Origin: CAVSIS01 sp963814875
GTDB taxonomy: Bacteria > Acidobacteriota > Thermoanaerobaculia > Thermoanaerobaculales > Sulfomarinibacteraceae
Assembly (NCBI GenBank): GCA_963814875.1
Contig: CAWFFJ010000019.1
Coordinates: 93,474 to 157,473, forward strand
Direction: 5' to 3'
DNA: 64,000 nucleotides
Below are positions 18,711 through 27,037 of the stretch, one piece after another. Positions within the stretch are counted from its first letter, which is position 1. Every line of letters begins with the position of its first letter. Made by a program: the position numbers and the translations under genes. Below the pieces are notes generated by a model. It saw only the letters and a program-made list of their open reading frames with translations. It searched no databases and had not been told where the DNA came from.

Positions 18711-20414
18711 ATGGCCACCGCGGACCCCGCCCTGACCGACAATCGGCTCCTTCATGAGAAAGAGTCCGGTGAGAGCTACCTGACCCACGGCAAGGGCATT
18801 CGGTCATGGCTGCTGACCCTCGACCACAAACGCATCGGGGTGATGTACCTGATGTTCATCCTCGCCTCCTTCCTGCTCGGCGGGATCTTCGCCCTCCTGG
18901 TGCGCACCGAGCTGCTCACCCCGGGGCGGACCATCATGGACGCCGACACCTACAACAAGATGTTCACCCTGCACGGCGCGGTGATGATCTTCCTGTTCAT
19001 CATCCCCGGCATTCCGGCGGCGCTCGGCAACTTCGTGCTCCCGCTCATGCTCGGCGCCAAGGACGTCGCGCTGCCGCGGCTCAACCTGGCGAGCCTCTAC
19101 TGCTGGATCAGCGGAGCGATCCTCGCCCTGGTCTCGATCACGGTCGGAGCGATCGACACCGGTTGGACCTTCTACACGCCCTACTCGACGACCACCGGAA
19201 CGGCGGTGATCTGGATGGTGCTGGGGGTGTTCATCCTCGGCTTCAGCTCGATCTTCACCGGCCTCAACTTCATCGTGACGATCCACAAGATGCGGCCCGA
19301 AGGGATGACCTGGTTCCGCATGCCGCTGCTGCTGTGGGGCCTGTACGCCACCGCGATCATCCAGGTCCTGGCGACGCCGGTGCTCGCGATCACGCTGCTG
19401 CTGCTGGTCGCCGAGCGGACGCTGGGGGTCGGGATCTTCGACCCCGCGCTGGGCGGCGATCCGGTGCTCTTCCAGCACTTCTTCTGGTTCTACTCACACC
19501 CCGCCGTGTACATCATGATCCTGCCCGCGATGGGTGTGATGAGCGAGGTCATCTCGACCTTCTCCCGCAAGCACATCTTCGGCTACCGCTTCATCGCCTA
19601 CTCGTCGATCGCGATCGCCATCCTCAGCTTCCTGGTGTGGGGTCACCACATGTTCGTCAGCGGCCAGTCGGGCCTCGCCAACATGATCTTCTCGGCCCTC
19701 ACCTTCTCGGTCGCGATCCCGTCGGCGGTGAAGGTCTTCAACTGGATCGCGACCATGTACAAGGGCTCGATCCGTCTCGACGCACCGATGATCTACGCGC
19801 TCGCCTTCCTCTTCCTGTTCGCGATCGGCGGCCTCACGGGGCTCTTCCTCGGCGCGCTCGCCACCGACATCCACCTCCACGACACTTACTTCGTCGTCGC
19901 GCACTTCCACTACGTGATGTTCGGCGGCACCGTGATCGCGTTTCTATCGGGATTGCACTACTGGTGGCCCAAGATGTTCGGGAAGATGTACTCCGAGCGC
20001 TGGGCGCGGGTGGCCGCGCTGCTCATCTTCGTCGGCTTCAACCTGACCTTCTTCACCCAGTTCGTCATGGGCAGCCACGGCATGCCGCGGCGCTACTACA
20101 ACTACCTGCCCCAGTTCACCGTCTACCACCAGGCGTCCTCCGTCGGCTCCTACATCCTCGCTCTCGGCTTCGTGGTCATGGCCGTCTACCTCCTGCACTC
20201 GCTCGTGCGCGGCGAGCGCGCACCGCGCAACCCCTGGGGGGCCGCCACCCTGGAGTGGGAGACCAGCTCGCCGCCGCCGGCGCACAACTTCGACCACGAC
20301 ATGCTCGCCGGCGATCCCTATGACATCGACGCCCTGGTGTGGGACCCGACGCAAAAGGGCTATGTGCGGCGGGATCCCTTGTCAGTCCTGCTCCATCCCG
20401 CGGAGGCCCGCTGA
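18711..20414 (+). CDS. ctaD: Cytochrome c oxidase subunit I
   Basis: A 567-residue heme-copper oxidase catalytic subunit with twelve expected helices. Key motifs are FTLHGAVMIFLFIIPGIPA with the heme a His, the CuB/cross-linked region WFYSHPAVYIMILPAMGVMS, VWGHHMFVSG with the His pair, and HDTYFVVAHFHYVMFGG with the heme a3 and heme a ligands. It reduces O2 to water while pumping protons. The ATG at 18711 follows GGGGGAGGAAGC and lies 14 bases after ctaC. Longer in-frame sequence upstream overlaps ctaC and is not coding. The stop overlaps the start of ctaE (TGATG). Confidence 0.96.
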   Translation: MATADPALTDNRLLHEKESGESYLTHGKGIRSWLLTLDHKRIGVMYLMFILASFLLGGIFALLVRTELLTPGRTIMDADTYNKMFTLHGAVMIFLFIIPGIPAALGNFVLPLMLGAKDVALPRLNLASLYCWISGAILALVSITVGAIDTGWTFYTPYSTTTGTAVIWMVLGVFILGFSSIFTGLNFIVTIHKMRPEGMTWFRMPLLLWGLYATAIIQVLATPVLAITLLLLVAERTLGVGIFDPALGGDPVLFQHFFWFYSHPAVYIMILPAMGVMSEVISTFSRKHIFGYRFIAYSSIAIAILSFLVWGHHMFVSGQSGLANMIFSALTFSVAIPSAVKVFNWIATMYKGSIRLDAPMIYALAFLFLFAIGGLTGLFLGALATDIHLHDTYFVVAHFHYVMFGGTVIAFLSGLHYWWPKMFGKMYSERWARVAALLIFVGFNLTFFTQFVMGSHGMPRRYYNYLPQFTVYHQASSVGSYILALGFVVMAVYLLHSLVRGERAPRNPWGAATLEWETSSPPPAHNFDHDMLAGDPYDIDALVWDPTQKGYVRRDPLSVLLHPAEAR

Positions 20415-21271
20415 TGTCCGCCGAGGCCACCGCCCCCGACAGCCACCACGATCCGAACGTGGCCCACCACTTCGAGAACGCCGAGCAGCAGTTCGAGTCG
20501 GCCAACCTCGGCATGTGGATCTTCCTGGCCACCGAGATCCTGTTCTTCGGGGGATTGTTCTGCGCCTACACGGTGTACCGAGCCAACCACCCCGAGGTCT
20601 TCGTCTTCGCCCATGCTTTCCTCGACAAGAAGCTCGGCGCCCTCAACACGGCCGTCCTGATCTGCAGCTCGTTCACCATGGCCTGGGCGGTGCGCGCAGC
20701 CCAGCTCCGCCAGATCCGCATCCTCAAGCTGATGTTGTGGTTGACGATCCTGTTCGCGTTCGGATTCCTCGGCGTGAAGTACACCGAGTACAGCCACAAG
20801 TGGCACCACGGTCTGCTGTGGGCCCGTCAGTACCACCCCGACGCCGAGATCCTCGCCGAGGTCGAGGGCGAGGCCGGCCAAAGTACAGCTTCCTCAGCCC
20901 AGGTGCCGTCAGAGCCCGCACCGCCGCCCCCGGCGGCGACGGCTCCTGCAGGCGATGCTGCGGACGTGTCGAAGATCCCGCCCGCCGCGGTCGGTCCGGC
21001 TGGTCTGGCCGTGCCCGGCGAGAAGGTCCACACCATCGTCCCCGAGCCAAAGAAGGCGCAGATCTTCTTCAGCATCTACTTCCTGATGACGGGGCTGCAC
21101 GGCGTCCACGTCGTGCTCGGCATCGGCGCCATGCTCTGGCTCCTGATGTGCGCTAGTCGGGGCGACTTCGCCGGCGGACATTTCACCCGGGTCCACATGG
21201 TCGGCCTCTATTGGCACCTGGTTGACCTCATCTGGATCTACCTGTTCCTGCTCCTGTACCTGATCCACTGA
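20414..21271 (+). CDS. ctaE: Cytochrome c oxidase subunit III with Ala/Pro-rich insertion
   Basis: A 285-residue subunit III. The start overlaps the ctaD stop. Family stretches are NLGMWIFLATEILFFGGLF, SFTMAWAVRAAQ, GVKYTEYSHKWHHG, MTGLHGVHVVLG and HMVGLYWHLVDLIWIYLF. Between the helix ending in SHKWHHGLLW and the one starting AQIFFSIYFLM lies about 70 residues of low-complexity sequence rich in Ala, Pro and Glu. Normal bacterial subunit III has a short loop there, so the protein is longer than usual. The insert would lie on one face of the membrane; its role is unknown. Confidence 0.94.
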   Translation: MSAEATAPDSHHDPNVAHHFENAEQQFESANLGMWIFLATEILFFGGLFCAYTVYRANHPEVFVFAHAFLDKKLGALNTAVLICSSFTMAWAVRAAQLRQIRILKLMLWLTILFAFGFLGVKYTEYSHKWHHGLLWARQYHPDAEILAEVEGEAGQSTASSAQVPSEPAPPPPAATAPAGDAADVSKIPPAAVGPAGLAVPGEKVHTIVPEPKKAQIFFSIYFLMTGLHGVHVVLGIGAMLWLLMCASRGDFAGGHFTRVHMVGLYWHLVDLIWIYLFLLLYLIH

Positions 21272-21281
21272 GGAGACGACG

Positions 21282-21614
21282 ATGAGCGAGCACACCCAGG
21301 TCGGCCACGTTACCTCGATCCGCCTCCTGGTGACCGTCTGGATCGCCCTCCTTTTCGGCACCTGGCTGACGGTGAGCGCGACCTACTTCGACTTCGGATC
21401 GTGGAACATCTGGATCGGCCTCGCCATCGCCACCGGCAAGGCTCTCCTGGTCGCGATCTACTTCATGCACCTACGCTGGGACAAACCGTTCAATGCCTTC
21501 GTCTTCATGTCCGCGTTCCTGTTCCTGGCGCTGTTCATCGGCATCACGCTGATGGACACCGGCCACTACCAGGTCGAGCTCATCCCGGGCTACCAACCCG
21601 GCATGACGAACTGA
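21282..21614 (+). CDS. ctaF: Cytochrome c oxidase subunit IV (prokaryotic type)
   Basis: A 110-residue protein with three hydrophobic helices, the first being IRLLVTVWIALLFGTWLTVS. IWIGLAIATGKALLVAIYFM followed by HLRWDKPFNAFVF is the hallmark of bacterial subunit IV/COX4_pro proteins. It is a small structural subunit of the heme-copper oxidase. The gene starts 10 bases after ctaE behind a TGAGGAGACG ribosome site and belongs to the same operon. Confidence 0.9.
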   Translation: MSEHTQVGHVTSIRLLVTVWIALLFGTWLTVSATYFDFGSWNIWIGLAIATGKALLVAIYFMHLRWDKPFNAFVFMSAFLFLALFIGITLMDTGHYQVELIPGYQPGMTN

Positions 21615-21620
21615 GCCAGC

Positions 21621-22208
21621 GTGGACGAGCCCCGCACTTTCTTCGGCTCTTCCGAGCCCGTGTCCGCCGAGGCGGGGCTGCTCGGGATGCGCCTCTTCCT
21701 CGCCGCGCTCGGCATGCTTTTCGCCGCGGCGGTGGTCGGCTTCCTGGTGGTCCGACTCCGTGCCCCCGCCTGGCCGCCGTCGGGCACCCCCGGGCTCCCG
21801 CTCCTGGGGCTGTGGTTCGCGACCGCGATCCTCGCCGCCCTCAGCTTCGCCCTGTCCCGCGCCGAGCGAGCCCTTGCGGCGGACCGCCAGCATCCGTTCC
21901 GCCGCGCCCTCGCGTCGGCGCTCGTACTGGCAGTCGTCTTCCTGGTCGCCCAGGCGGTCAACTGGTGGGAGATGATCGCCGCCGGCGCCGTCCCCCGGGC
22001 CAGCATGATGGCGTTCGGTTTCTTCGTCCTCACCGCCCTCCATGCCCTCCACGTCATCGGCGGGCTGCCACCCCTCGCCGCGGTCGTGGTGCGGGCACGC
22101 GCCGGACGCTATGACGCCAGCCGCCGTCACGGCGTGCACTGGGTCGCGATGTACTGGCACTTCCTCGGCGTTGCCTGGCTTGCGCTCTTCGCCGTGCTGG
22201 CGCTCTGA
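21621..22208 (+). CDS. Second cytochrome oxidase subunit III-like membrane protein
   Basis: A 195-residue protein with five to six helices and a GTG start 6 bases after ctaF. It resembles a short heme-copper oxidase subunit III: LLGMRLFLAALGMLFAAAVV, QAVNWWEMIAAGAVP, MAFGFFVLTALHALHVIGGL and HWVAMYWHFLGVAWLALF, the last matching the HxVGxYWHxVD region of true subunit III. The conserved Glu/Asp residues of subunit III are partly lost (FLGVA in place of LVD). It may be an accessory or assembly subunit of this oxidase, or belong to a related NO-reductase-type module. Operon position supports the former. Confidence 0.8.
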   Translation: MDEPRTFFGSSEPVSAEAGLLGMRLFLAALGMLFAAAVVGFLVVRLRAPAWPPSGTPGLPLLGLWFATAILAALSFALSRAERALAADRQHPFRRALASALVLAVVFLVAQAVNWWEMIAAGAVPRASMMAFGFFVLTALHALHVIGGLPPLAAVVVRARAGRYDASRRHGVHWVAMYWHFLGVAWLALFAVLAL

Positions 22209-22273
22209 GCCCCAAGCAACCTTGCGTCCCTGGCGCATCGGCTCGTACGGGGGTCTCATGCTACGCTCCGCCG

Positions 22274-23767
22274 ATGGAGTGGATCGTCTCCCTCACCCCT
22301 GAAGCAGGTGATGTCTGGGCCTGCCTGGAGGCACCGCCCCCGGGTTCCGGGATCGTTGAGCTGCGGGCCGACCTCTTCCCTCCGATCGACCTCCGGCGCG
22401 CGGTGTCGACCTGTCCGTTGCCCCTGCTCGCGACCCTGCGCTCGACCGCCGAGGGCGGACGCGGCCCGGACGACCCGGCCGCCCGGGCGGCCTTCGTCAG
22501 GGCGGCCCGGGACGCCGACGTCGGCCTGATCGACCTCGAGCTCGACCGGGATCTGGCACTGATTCGAGGTCTGGGACTCGAACCGGAACGCATCGTCCTT
22601 TCGACGCACCGCTCCTCTGCCGCCGAGCTCCCCGCCGCCGCGGCCGCCCTGCTCGCTGCGCCTGCTCGATGGCTCAAGGCGGTCGCGCCGGCCGATCGCC
22701 TCGCCGACCTCGAGACGGTGCTCTCGCTCCACGCCCGCCACAACCGCGGCAGGCCCCATCAACGGCGCCTGATCGCCTTCGCGATGGGCGCTGTCGGCCT
22801 ACCGAGCCGGTTCCTCGGTCCTCTCCTCGGCCCGCCCCTCGGCTACGCCGCGTGGAGCCTCGACGCCGCCGCCGCCCCGGGACAGCGCACGGTACCCGAG
22901 ATGGAGGCCGCGGTCGGTCACCTCCGCGCCGCCCCGCAGCGCCTCTACGGCGTCGTCGGAGCCGACGTCACCGGCAGCCTCAGCCCCGCGTTGCACGCCG
23001 CCGGTTACCGGGCCCTCGGTCTGCCCTACCTCATGATCCCGGTCAGCGTCAGCGATTCCGTAGACCTCGACGAGCTGTTCCGACCGGCGGGCGAAACCCT
23101 GTTTGACCGCCTCGGGCTCCCGGTGGGCGGTTGGGCGGTGACCACACCCTACAAGGCCGAGGCGGCGGCTGCAGCCACGGTTCCGGCGCCGCGGGTGCGG
23201 ACGGCCGGCGCCGCGAACACCCTCGTGCTGCGCCCGGGCCAGATCCTCGCCGACACCACCGACGCCGACGGAGTCGTGGCAGGTCTGGCAAGTGTCGCAG
23301 TCGAGGTGGTCGGACGTACCGCGCTGGTGCAGGGTACCGGTGGCGCCGCTCGCTGCGCCGCGATCGGGCTTCACCTGGCGGGGGCGACGGTAACCCTGCG
23401 CGGCCGCGACGAGGAGCACACGCGCACAGTCGCGCGCGAGCTCGGGGTGGCCGCCTGCTCGCCCGCGAGCACATCCGCGGCGGCAGTGCTGGTCAACGCG
23501 ACGCCTCTCGGCACTCTCGCCACCGATGAGCTGCCGTTCTCAGAAGCCGAGATCGGAGCGGCCCAGGCGGTCGTGGACATGGTCTACGGCGCCGTGCCCA
23601 CGCCCCTCGCCCTTGCCTGCCGGGCCACCGCCACGACCCTCGTCGACGGCCGTTCGGTGTTGCTCTACCAGGGACTGGCTCAGTTCGCGGCATTCACCGG
23701 CAAGGCCCCGCCGAAGGACGCCATGCACGCCGCGATCTTCCCCGAGGAGCTGTCAGCCGACGAGTAA
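22274..23767 (+). CDS. Fused type I 3-dehydroquinate dehydratase and shikimate dehydrogenase
   Basis: A 497-residue bifunctional enzyme for steps 3 and 4 of the shikimate pathway. The first about 210 residues are a type I dehydroquinase barrel: VELRAD (29-33), LATLRS, the catalytic His112 in VLSTHRS and the Schiff-base Lys135 in WLKAVAP. From about residue 222 comes shikimate dehydrogenase: GADVTGSLSPALHAAGY with the substrate-binding SLSP, VTTPYK with the catalytic Lys294, DTTDADG with the Asp, and VLVNATPLG. The fusion resembles the arrangement found in plants and a few bacteria. Its end overlaps the convergent permease gene by 15 bases. Confidence 0.93.
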   Translation: MEWIVSLTPEAGDVWACLEAPPPGSGIVELRADLFPPIDLRRAVSTCPLPLLATLRSTAEGGRGPDDPAARAAFVRAARDADVGLIDLELDRDLALIRGLGLEPERIVLSTHRSSAAELPAAAAALLAAPARWLKAVAPADRLADLETVLSLHARHNRGRPHQRRLIAFAMGAVGLPSRFLGPLLGPPLGYAAWSLDAAAAPGQRTVPEMEAAVGHLRAAPQRLYGVVGADVTGSLSPALHAAGYRALGLPYLMIPVSVSDSVDLDELFRPAGETLFDRLGLPVGGWAVTTPYKAEAAAAATVPAPRVRTAGAANTLVLRPGQILADTTDADGVVAGLASVAVEVVGRTALVQGTGGAARCAAIGLHLAGATVTLRGRDEEHTRTVARELGVAACSPASTSAAAVLVNATPLGTLATDELPFSEAEIGAAQAVVDMVYGAVPTPLALACRATATTLVDGRSVLLYQGLAQFAAFTGKAPPKDAMHAAIFPEELSADE

Positions 23768-24487
23768 CTTGACGGCCATCGCGACCACCGCGACGGCGAA
23801 CACCACGCGAATAATGCCCTCGCCACGGCTGATTTGGACCCTCGTCCCGAGCCAGCCTCCGAGTGAGTTGCCGACCGCGAGCACCGCCCCGGCGAGCCAT
23901 CGCACCTGCCCGGTTGCGGCGAACACGAGCAGCGACGGTACCATGTACATGCCGATTACGAAGACCTTGTGCATGTTCGTTCGCACCAGATCAAGGTGGA
24001 GAAGGCCGCGAACCAGCGCCATGAAAATGAACCCGACTCCGGCCTGGATGAAGCCGCCGTAAAAGCCCACGCCGACCATCCCGAGGTGTGCCCACGCCGG
24101 ACGGACAGGTCCCTCGCCGGTACCCGGCTTGCGCCCTTTCAGTGTGACAACGAGGACGCCGATCATCACCGCCGCCAGCAATCTCTTGAACCACAGCGGG
24201 TCGATCCGAACCGCCGCGAAAGCCCCGAGCACCGCTCCAGGCAACGTGCACAAACCCAGAGTCAGGCTGAGCCGGAAGTCCGCCAGGCCCTTGCGCCGAA
24301 ACTCGCTCACCGACGTGATGTTCTGGGCGAGCAGGGCGATCCGGTTGGTGCCGTTGGCGGTCGCCGGCGACATGCCCATGAAGATCATGGCGGGCATGGT
24401 CAGCAATGATCCGCCACCGGCCATCACGTTGACGAACCCGGCGAGGCCTCCGATCGCGACCAGCATCAGGTACTGCCAGATTTCCAC
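23753..24487 (-). CDS. TauE/SafE-family membrane permease
   Basis: A 244-residue protein with seven to eight helices. The GTG at 24487 is chosen because CGGAGG lies 5-6 bases upstream and the protein then starts directly at the first helix. Family stretches are GGLAGFVNVMAGGGSLLTMP, PATANGTNRIALLAQN, GAVLGAFAAVRI, GFYGGFIQAGVGFIF and NSLGGWLGTRVQI. TauE/SafE proteins export organosulfonates or related small anions. Nothing in the neighbourhood points to a sulfur substrate. It converges on, and slightly overlaps, the aroDE fusion. Confidence 0.88.
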   Translation of the reverse strand: MEIWQYLMLVAIGGLAGFVNVMAGGGSLLTMPAMIFMGMSPATANGTNRIALLAQNITSVSEFRRKGLADFRLSLTLGLCTLPGAVLGAFAAVRIDPLWFKRLLAAVMIGVLVVTLKGRKPGTGEGPVRPAWAHLGMVGVGFYGGFIQAGVGFIFMALVRGLLHLDLVRTNMHKVFVIGMYMVPSLLVFAATGQVRWLAGAVLAVGNSLGGWLGTRVQISRGEGIIRVVFAVAVVAMAVKLLVG

Positions 24488-24713
24488 GCTGCCTCCGTCG
24501 CCTTCGCGCGCCGCAGTACTGTAACCCGCGCCGCTGCCCGGCTTGAAGACCGTTGGACGAACCCGGACCCACCTCAGCATGGCCCTGCTGGTTTCTCGCG
24601 TTCAGCCGGGATGCCAATCCGGCTCGACCGGAGTAGAATTGGTCTCAGGATCGTTAGCACCGGCGACGGGCGGGCGTCGCCGCAATTCGGGGACCAGCCG
24701 TCGCGGAGGACTG

Positions 24714-25589
24714 ATGAGCCTACTGACCAAGTTCAACCTGGCGATGGTGGCGGTCTTCTCCCTGGCGATGGTGCCCGCTGGCTGGATCTCTCATGCTCTC
24801 TTGCAGAAGAGCGCCCGGACACAGGTCATTCAAAACGCGAGGATCATGATGGAAACCGCGATGGCGGTCCGCGGCTACACCATCTCCCAGGTCAAGCCGC
24901 TGCTGAATGCACAGCTTGCGGAGAAGTTCCTCCCCCAGACAGTCCCGGCCTACTCCGCCACCGAAGTCTTCAACGCCCTGCGCAAGAGCCACCCCGAGTA
25001 CGAGTACAAGGAGGCGACGCTCAATCCGTCGAATCCCCGCGACCGCACCACGGACTGGGAGGCCGACGTCGTGAACGAGTTTCGTCGCGATCCTGCACGG
25101 ACCGAGTTCATCGGAGAGCGGCAGACGCCGCAGGGACGGTCCCTGTTCCTCAGCCACCCGATCCAAATCACGGATCCCAAGTGCCTGTCGTGCCACTCGA
25201 CCCCGGAGGAGGCGCCGCCGTCGCTGATCCGGGAGTACGGCCCGAGCAACGGCTTCGGGTGGAAGCTCAACGAGATCATCGGCGCCCAGATCGTCTCGGT
25301 CCCGATGTCGGTCCCCGTCTCCATGGCGAACCAGGCGCTCGGCACGCTGCTCGCCACGCTGGCCGGGGTCTTCGTGGTCACGCTGCTGGTGCTCAATCTC
25401 CTGCTCCGGTTCGCGGTCACCGGCCCGCTGACGCGATTGGCCGCAATGGCAGACGAAGCGAGCCGGGGCAACCTGGCTGTTGCGAACTTCGAGGCCACGG
25501 GAACCGACGAGGTCGCCGTTCTCGCGGGTTCATTCAATCGTATGAAGATCAGCCTCCAGAAGGCGATGGCGATGCTCGATGAAGGATGA
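24714..25589 (+). CDS. Membrane sensor with c-heme DUF3365 domain and HAMP
   Basis: A 291-residue protein. Helix 1 (about 10-30) and helix 2 (about 205-235) flank an extracytoplasmic DUF3365/Tll0287-like sensor domain. That domain carries a c-type heme site, CLSCH, at residues 157-161. The C-terminal cytoplasmic part is a HAMP linker (VTGPLTRLAAMADEASRG, ending in FNRMKISLQKAM) and nothing more. The gene ends 11 bases inside the next gene, a Ser/Thr kinase. I infer that a heme-based redox or gas signal is passed from the HAMP to the kinase in trans. The ATG follows CGGAGGACTG. Confidence 0.85.
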   Translation: MSLLTKFNLAMVAVFSLAMVPAGWISHALLQKSARTQVIQNARIMMETAMAVRGYTISQVKPLLNAQLAEKFLPQTVPAYSATEVFNALRKSHPEYEYKEATLNPSNPRDRTTDWEADVVNEFRRDPARTEFIGERQTPQGRSLFLSHPIQITDPKCLSCHSTPEEAPPSLIREYGPSNGFGWKLNEIIGAQIVSVPMSVPVSMANQALGTLLATLAGVFVVTLLVLNLLLRFAVTGPLTRLAAMADEASRGNLAVANFEATGTDEVAVLAGSFNRMKISLQKAMAMLDEG

Positions 25590-27009
25590 TGCGCACACCC
25601 GTCCGGTCGCGGGAGAGGTCTTCGGCGGTTACGAGATTGTCGAGGAGCTGGGCCACGGCGGCATGGGCCTGGTCTTCCGCGCCCGACACCTGACGCTCGA
25701 CCGAGAGGTCGCGCTCAAGGTGCTGGGCAGCGGTCTCTCCGCGGACGCAGGCTACCGCCAGCGCTTCCTCAAGGAGGCCCGGTCCGCGGCCCGGCTCAAC
25801 CACCGCAACATCGTCCAGATCTACGACTTCGGGCAGTGCGGCGAAACGGCCTACCTGGCGATGGAGTTCGTCCCAGGCCGATCCCTCGGCGACCTCTTGC
25901 GGGTGAGGAGCGCGTTTCCCGAGGCCCAAGCCATCGCACTCTGCCGCCAGGCCAGCACCGCACTCGGCTTCGCGCACACGGCCGGGGTCGTGCACCGGGA
26001 CGTCAAGCCTGACAACCTGATTCTGAGAGACGACGGCGTGCTCAAGCTGGTCGACCTCGGGCTCGCCAAGAGCGTGTCCGATGATCAGGGGCTCACCCAG
26101 ACCGGTGTCGTCGCCGGAACGCCCCACTACATCTCGCCGGAGCAGATCGAGGGCCGCAAGGACATCGACGGGAGAGCCGACGTCTACTCCCTCGGCGCGA
26201 CCCTCTTCCACCTCGTCACCGGGCACACGCCCTTCGAGGGATCCTCGCCGATGGTGGTCATCGCCAAGCACCTCCATGACGACCCCAGGGACCCGAGGAG
26301 CTTCCAACCGGCCCTGAGCGAGGCCCTCTGTGCGGTGATCCTGCGCATGATGGCGCGCAGCCGCGACGACCGCTACCCGGACATGGCCTCGGTCGACCTC
26401 GAGCTCGCCCGCCTTCAGAACGGGGAGGCTCCCGAGCAGGCGACCCTCGCGGGGCTCGAGACGACCGTCGTGGCGGCTGGCGTCGACCCGGCCGGGTCCA
26501 CCCTTGCCGTCGACCCGCGATTCAACCCGGAAGAGCTGGCACGGGTCGAGGCCCACCTCGCCGAAGCGATCGGACCTCTCGCGAGGGTGTTGGTGAAGAG
26601 AACCTCTGCGATGACGTCCGATCTCGGCGAGCTGTGCGAGGCCGTGGCCCGACACATCCCTTCGCCACCAGTGCGCGAGAGGTTCCTGTCCACGGTCCTC
26701 AATCGAGCAGCGACCGGAAAGCCGCCGACCGCCACGAGAGACGGGAGCGCCGCCTCGAGGAGCGGCCCGTCGCAGGCCGAACCGCCGTCGACCGGTGAGG
26801 TCTCATCAGGTTCCATCGAGTGGGACCCGCAGTCTCTGGAGGCCCTGGAGAAACGGTTGGCAGCGTCGATTGGCCCGGTCGCCAGGGTCCTGGTGGCCAA
26901 GACGGTACGACGGGCCTCGTCGTGGAGGGCCCTGGTCGGAACCCTCGCCGAAAACCTGTCCGACCCCGCCGACAGGGCGGCTTTTCAACGGGAGTTCGAG
27001 CAGCCGTGA
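25579..27009 (+). CDS. Ser/Thr protein kinase with tandem C-terminal IGP-ARVLV modules
   Basis: A 476-residue cytoplasmic Hanks-type kinase. The glycine loop GHGGMG is at 25-30, the ATP Lys at K47, the catalytic loop HRDVKPDN at 139-146 and the metal motif DLG at 159-161. A GTPHYISPEQ substrate segment follows. After residue 300 two copies of a roughly 55-residue helical module appear, HLAEAIGPLARVLVKRT and RLAASIGPVARVLVAKT, joined by a Ser/Pro-rich linker. No transmembrane helix is present. The signal input would come from the upstream heme-HAMP protein, whose gene overlaps this one by 11 bases. Kinase call secure; module function unknown. Confidence 0.93.
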   Translation: MKDDAHTRPVAGEVFGGYEIVEELGHGGMGLVFRARHLTLDREVALKVLGSGLSADAGYRQRFLKEARSAARLNHRNIVQIYDFGQCGETAYLAMEFVPGRSLGDLLRVRSAFPEAQAIALCRQASTALGFAHTAGVVHRDVKPDNLILRDDGVLKLVDLGLAKSVSDDQGLTQTGVVAGTPHYISPEQIEGRKDIDGRADVYSLGATLFHLVTGHTPFEGSSPMVVIAKHLHDDPRDPRSFQPALSEALCAVILRMMARSRDDRYPDMASVDLELARLQNGEAPEQATLAGLETTVVAAGVDPAGSTLAVDPRFNPEELARVEAHLAEAIGPLARVLVKRTSAMTSDLGELCEAVARHIPSPPVRERFLSTVLNRAATGKPPTATRDGSAASRSGPSQAEPPSTGEVSSGSIEWDPQSLEALEKRLAASIGPVARVLVAKTVRRASSWRALVGTLAENLSDPADRAAFQREFEQP

Positions 27010-27037
27010 CCCCTCGAGGGTCCCTGCCCCGCGGCGC

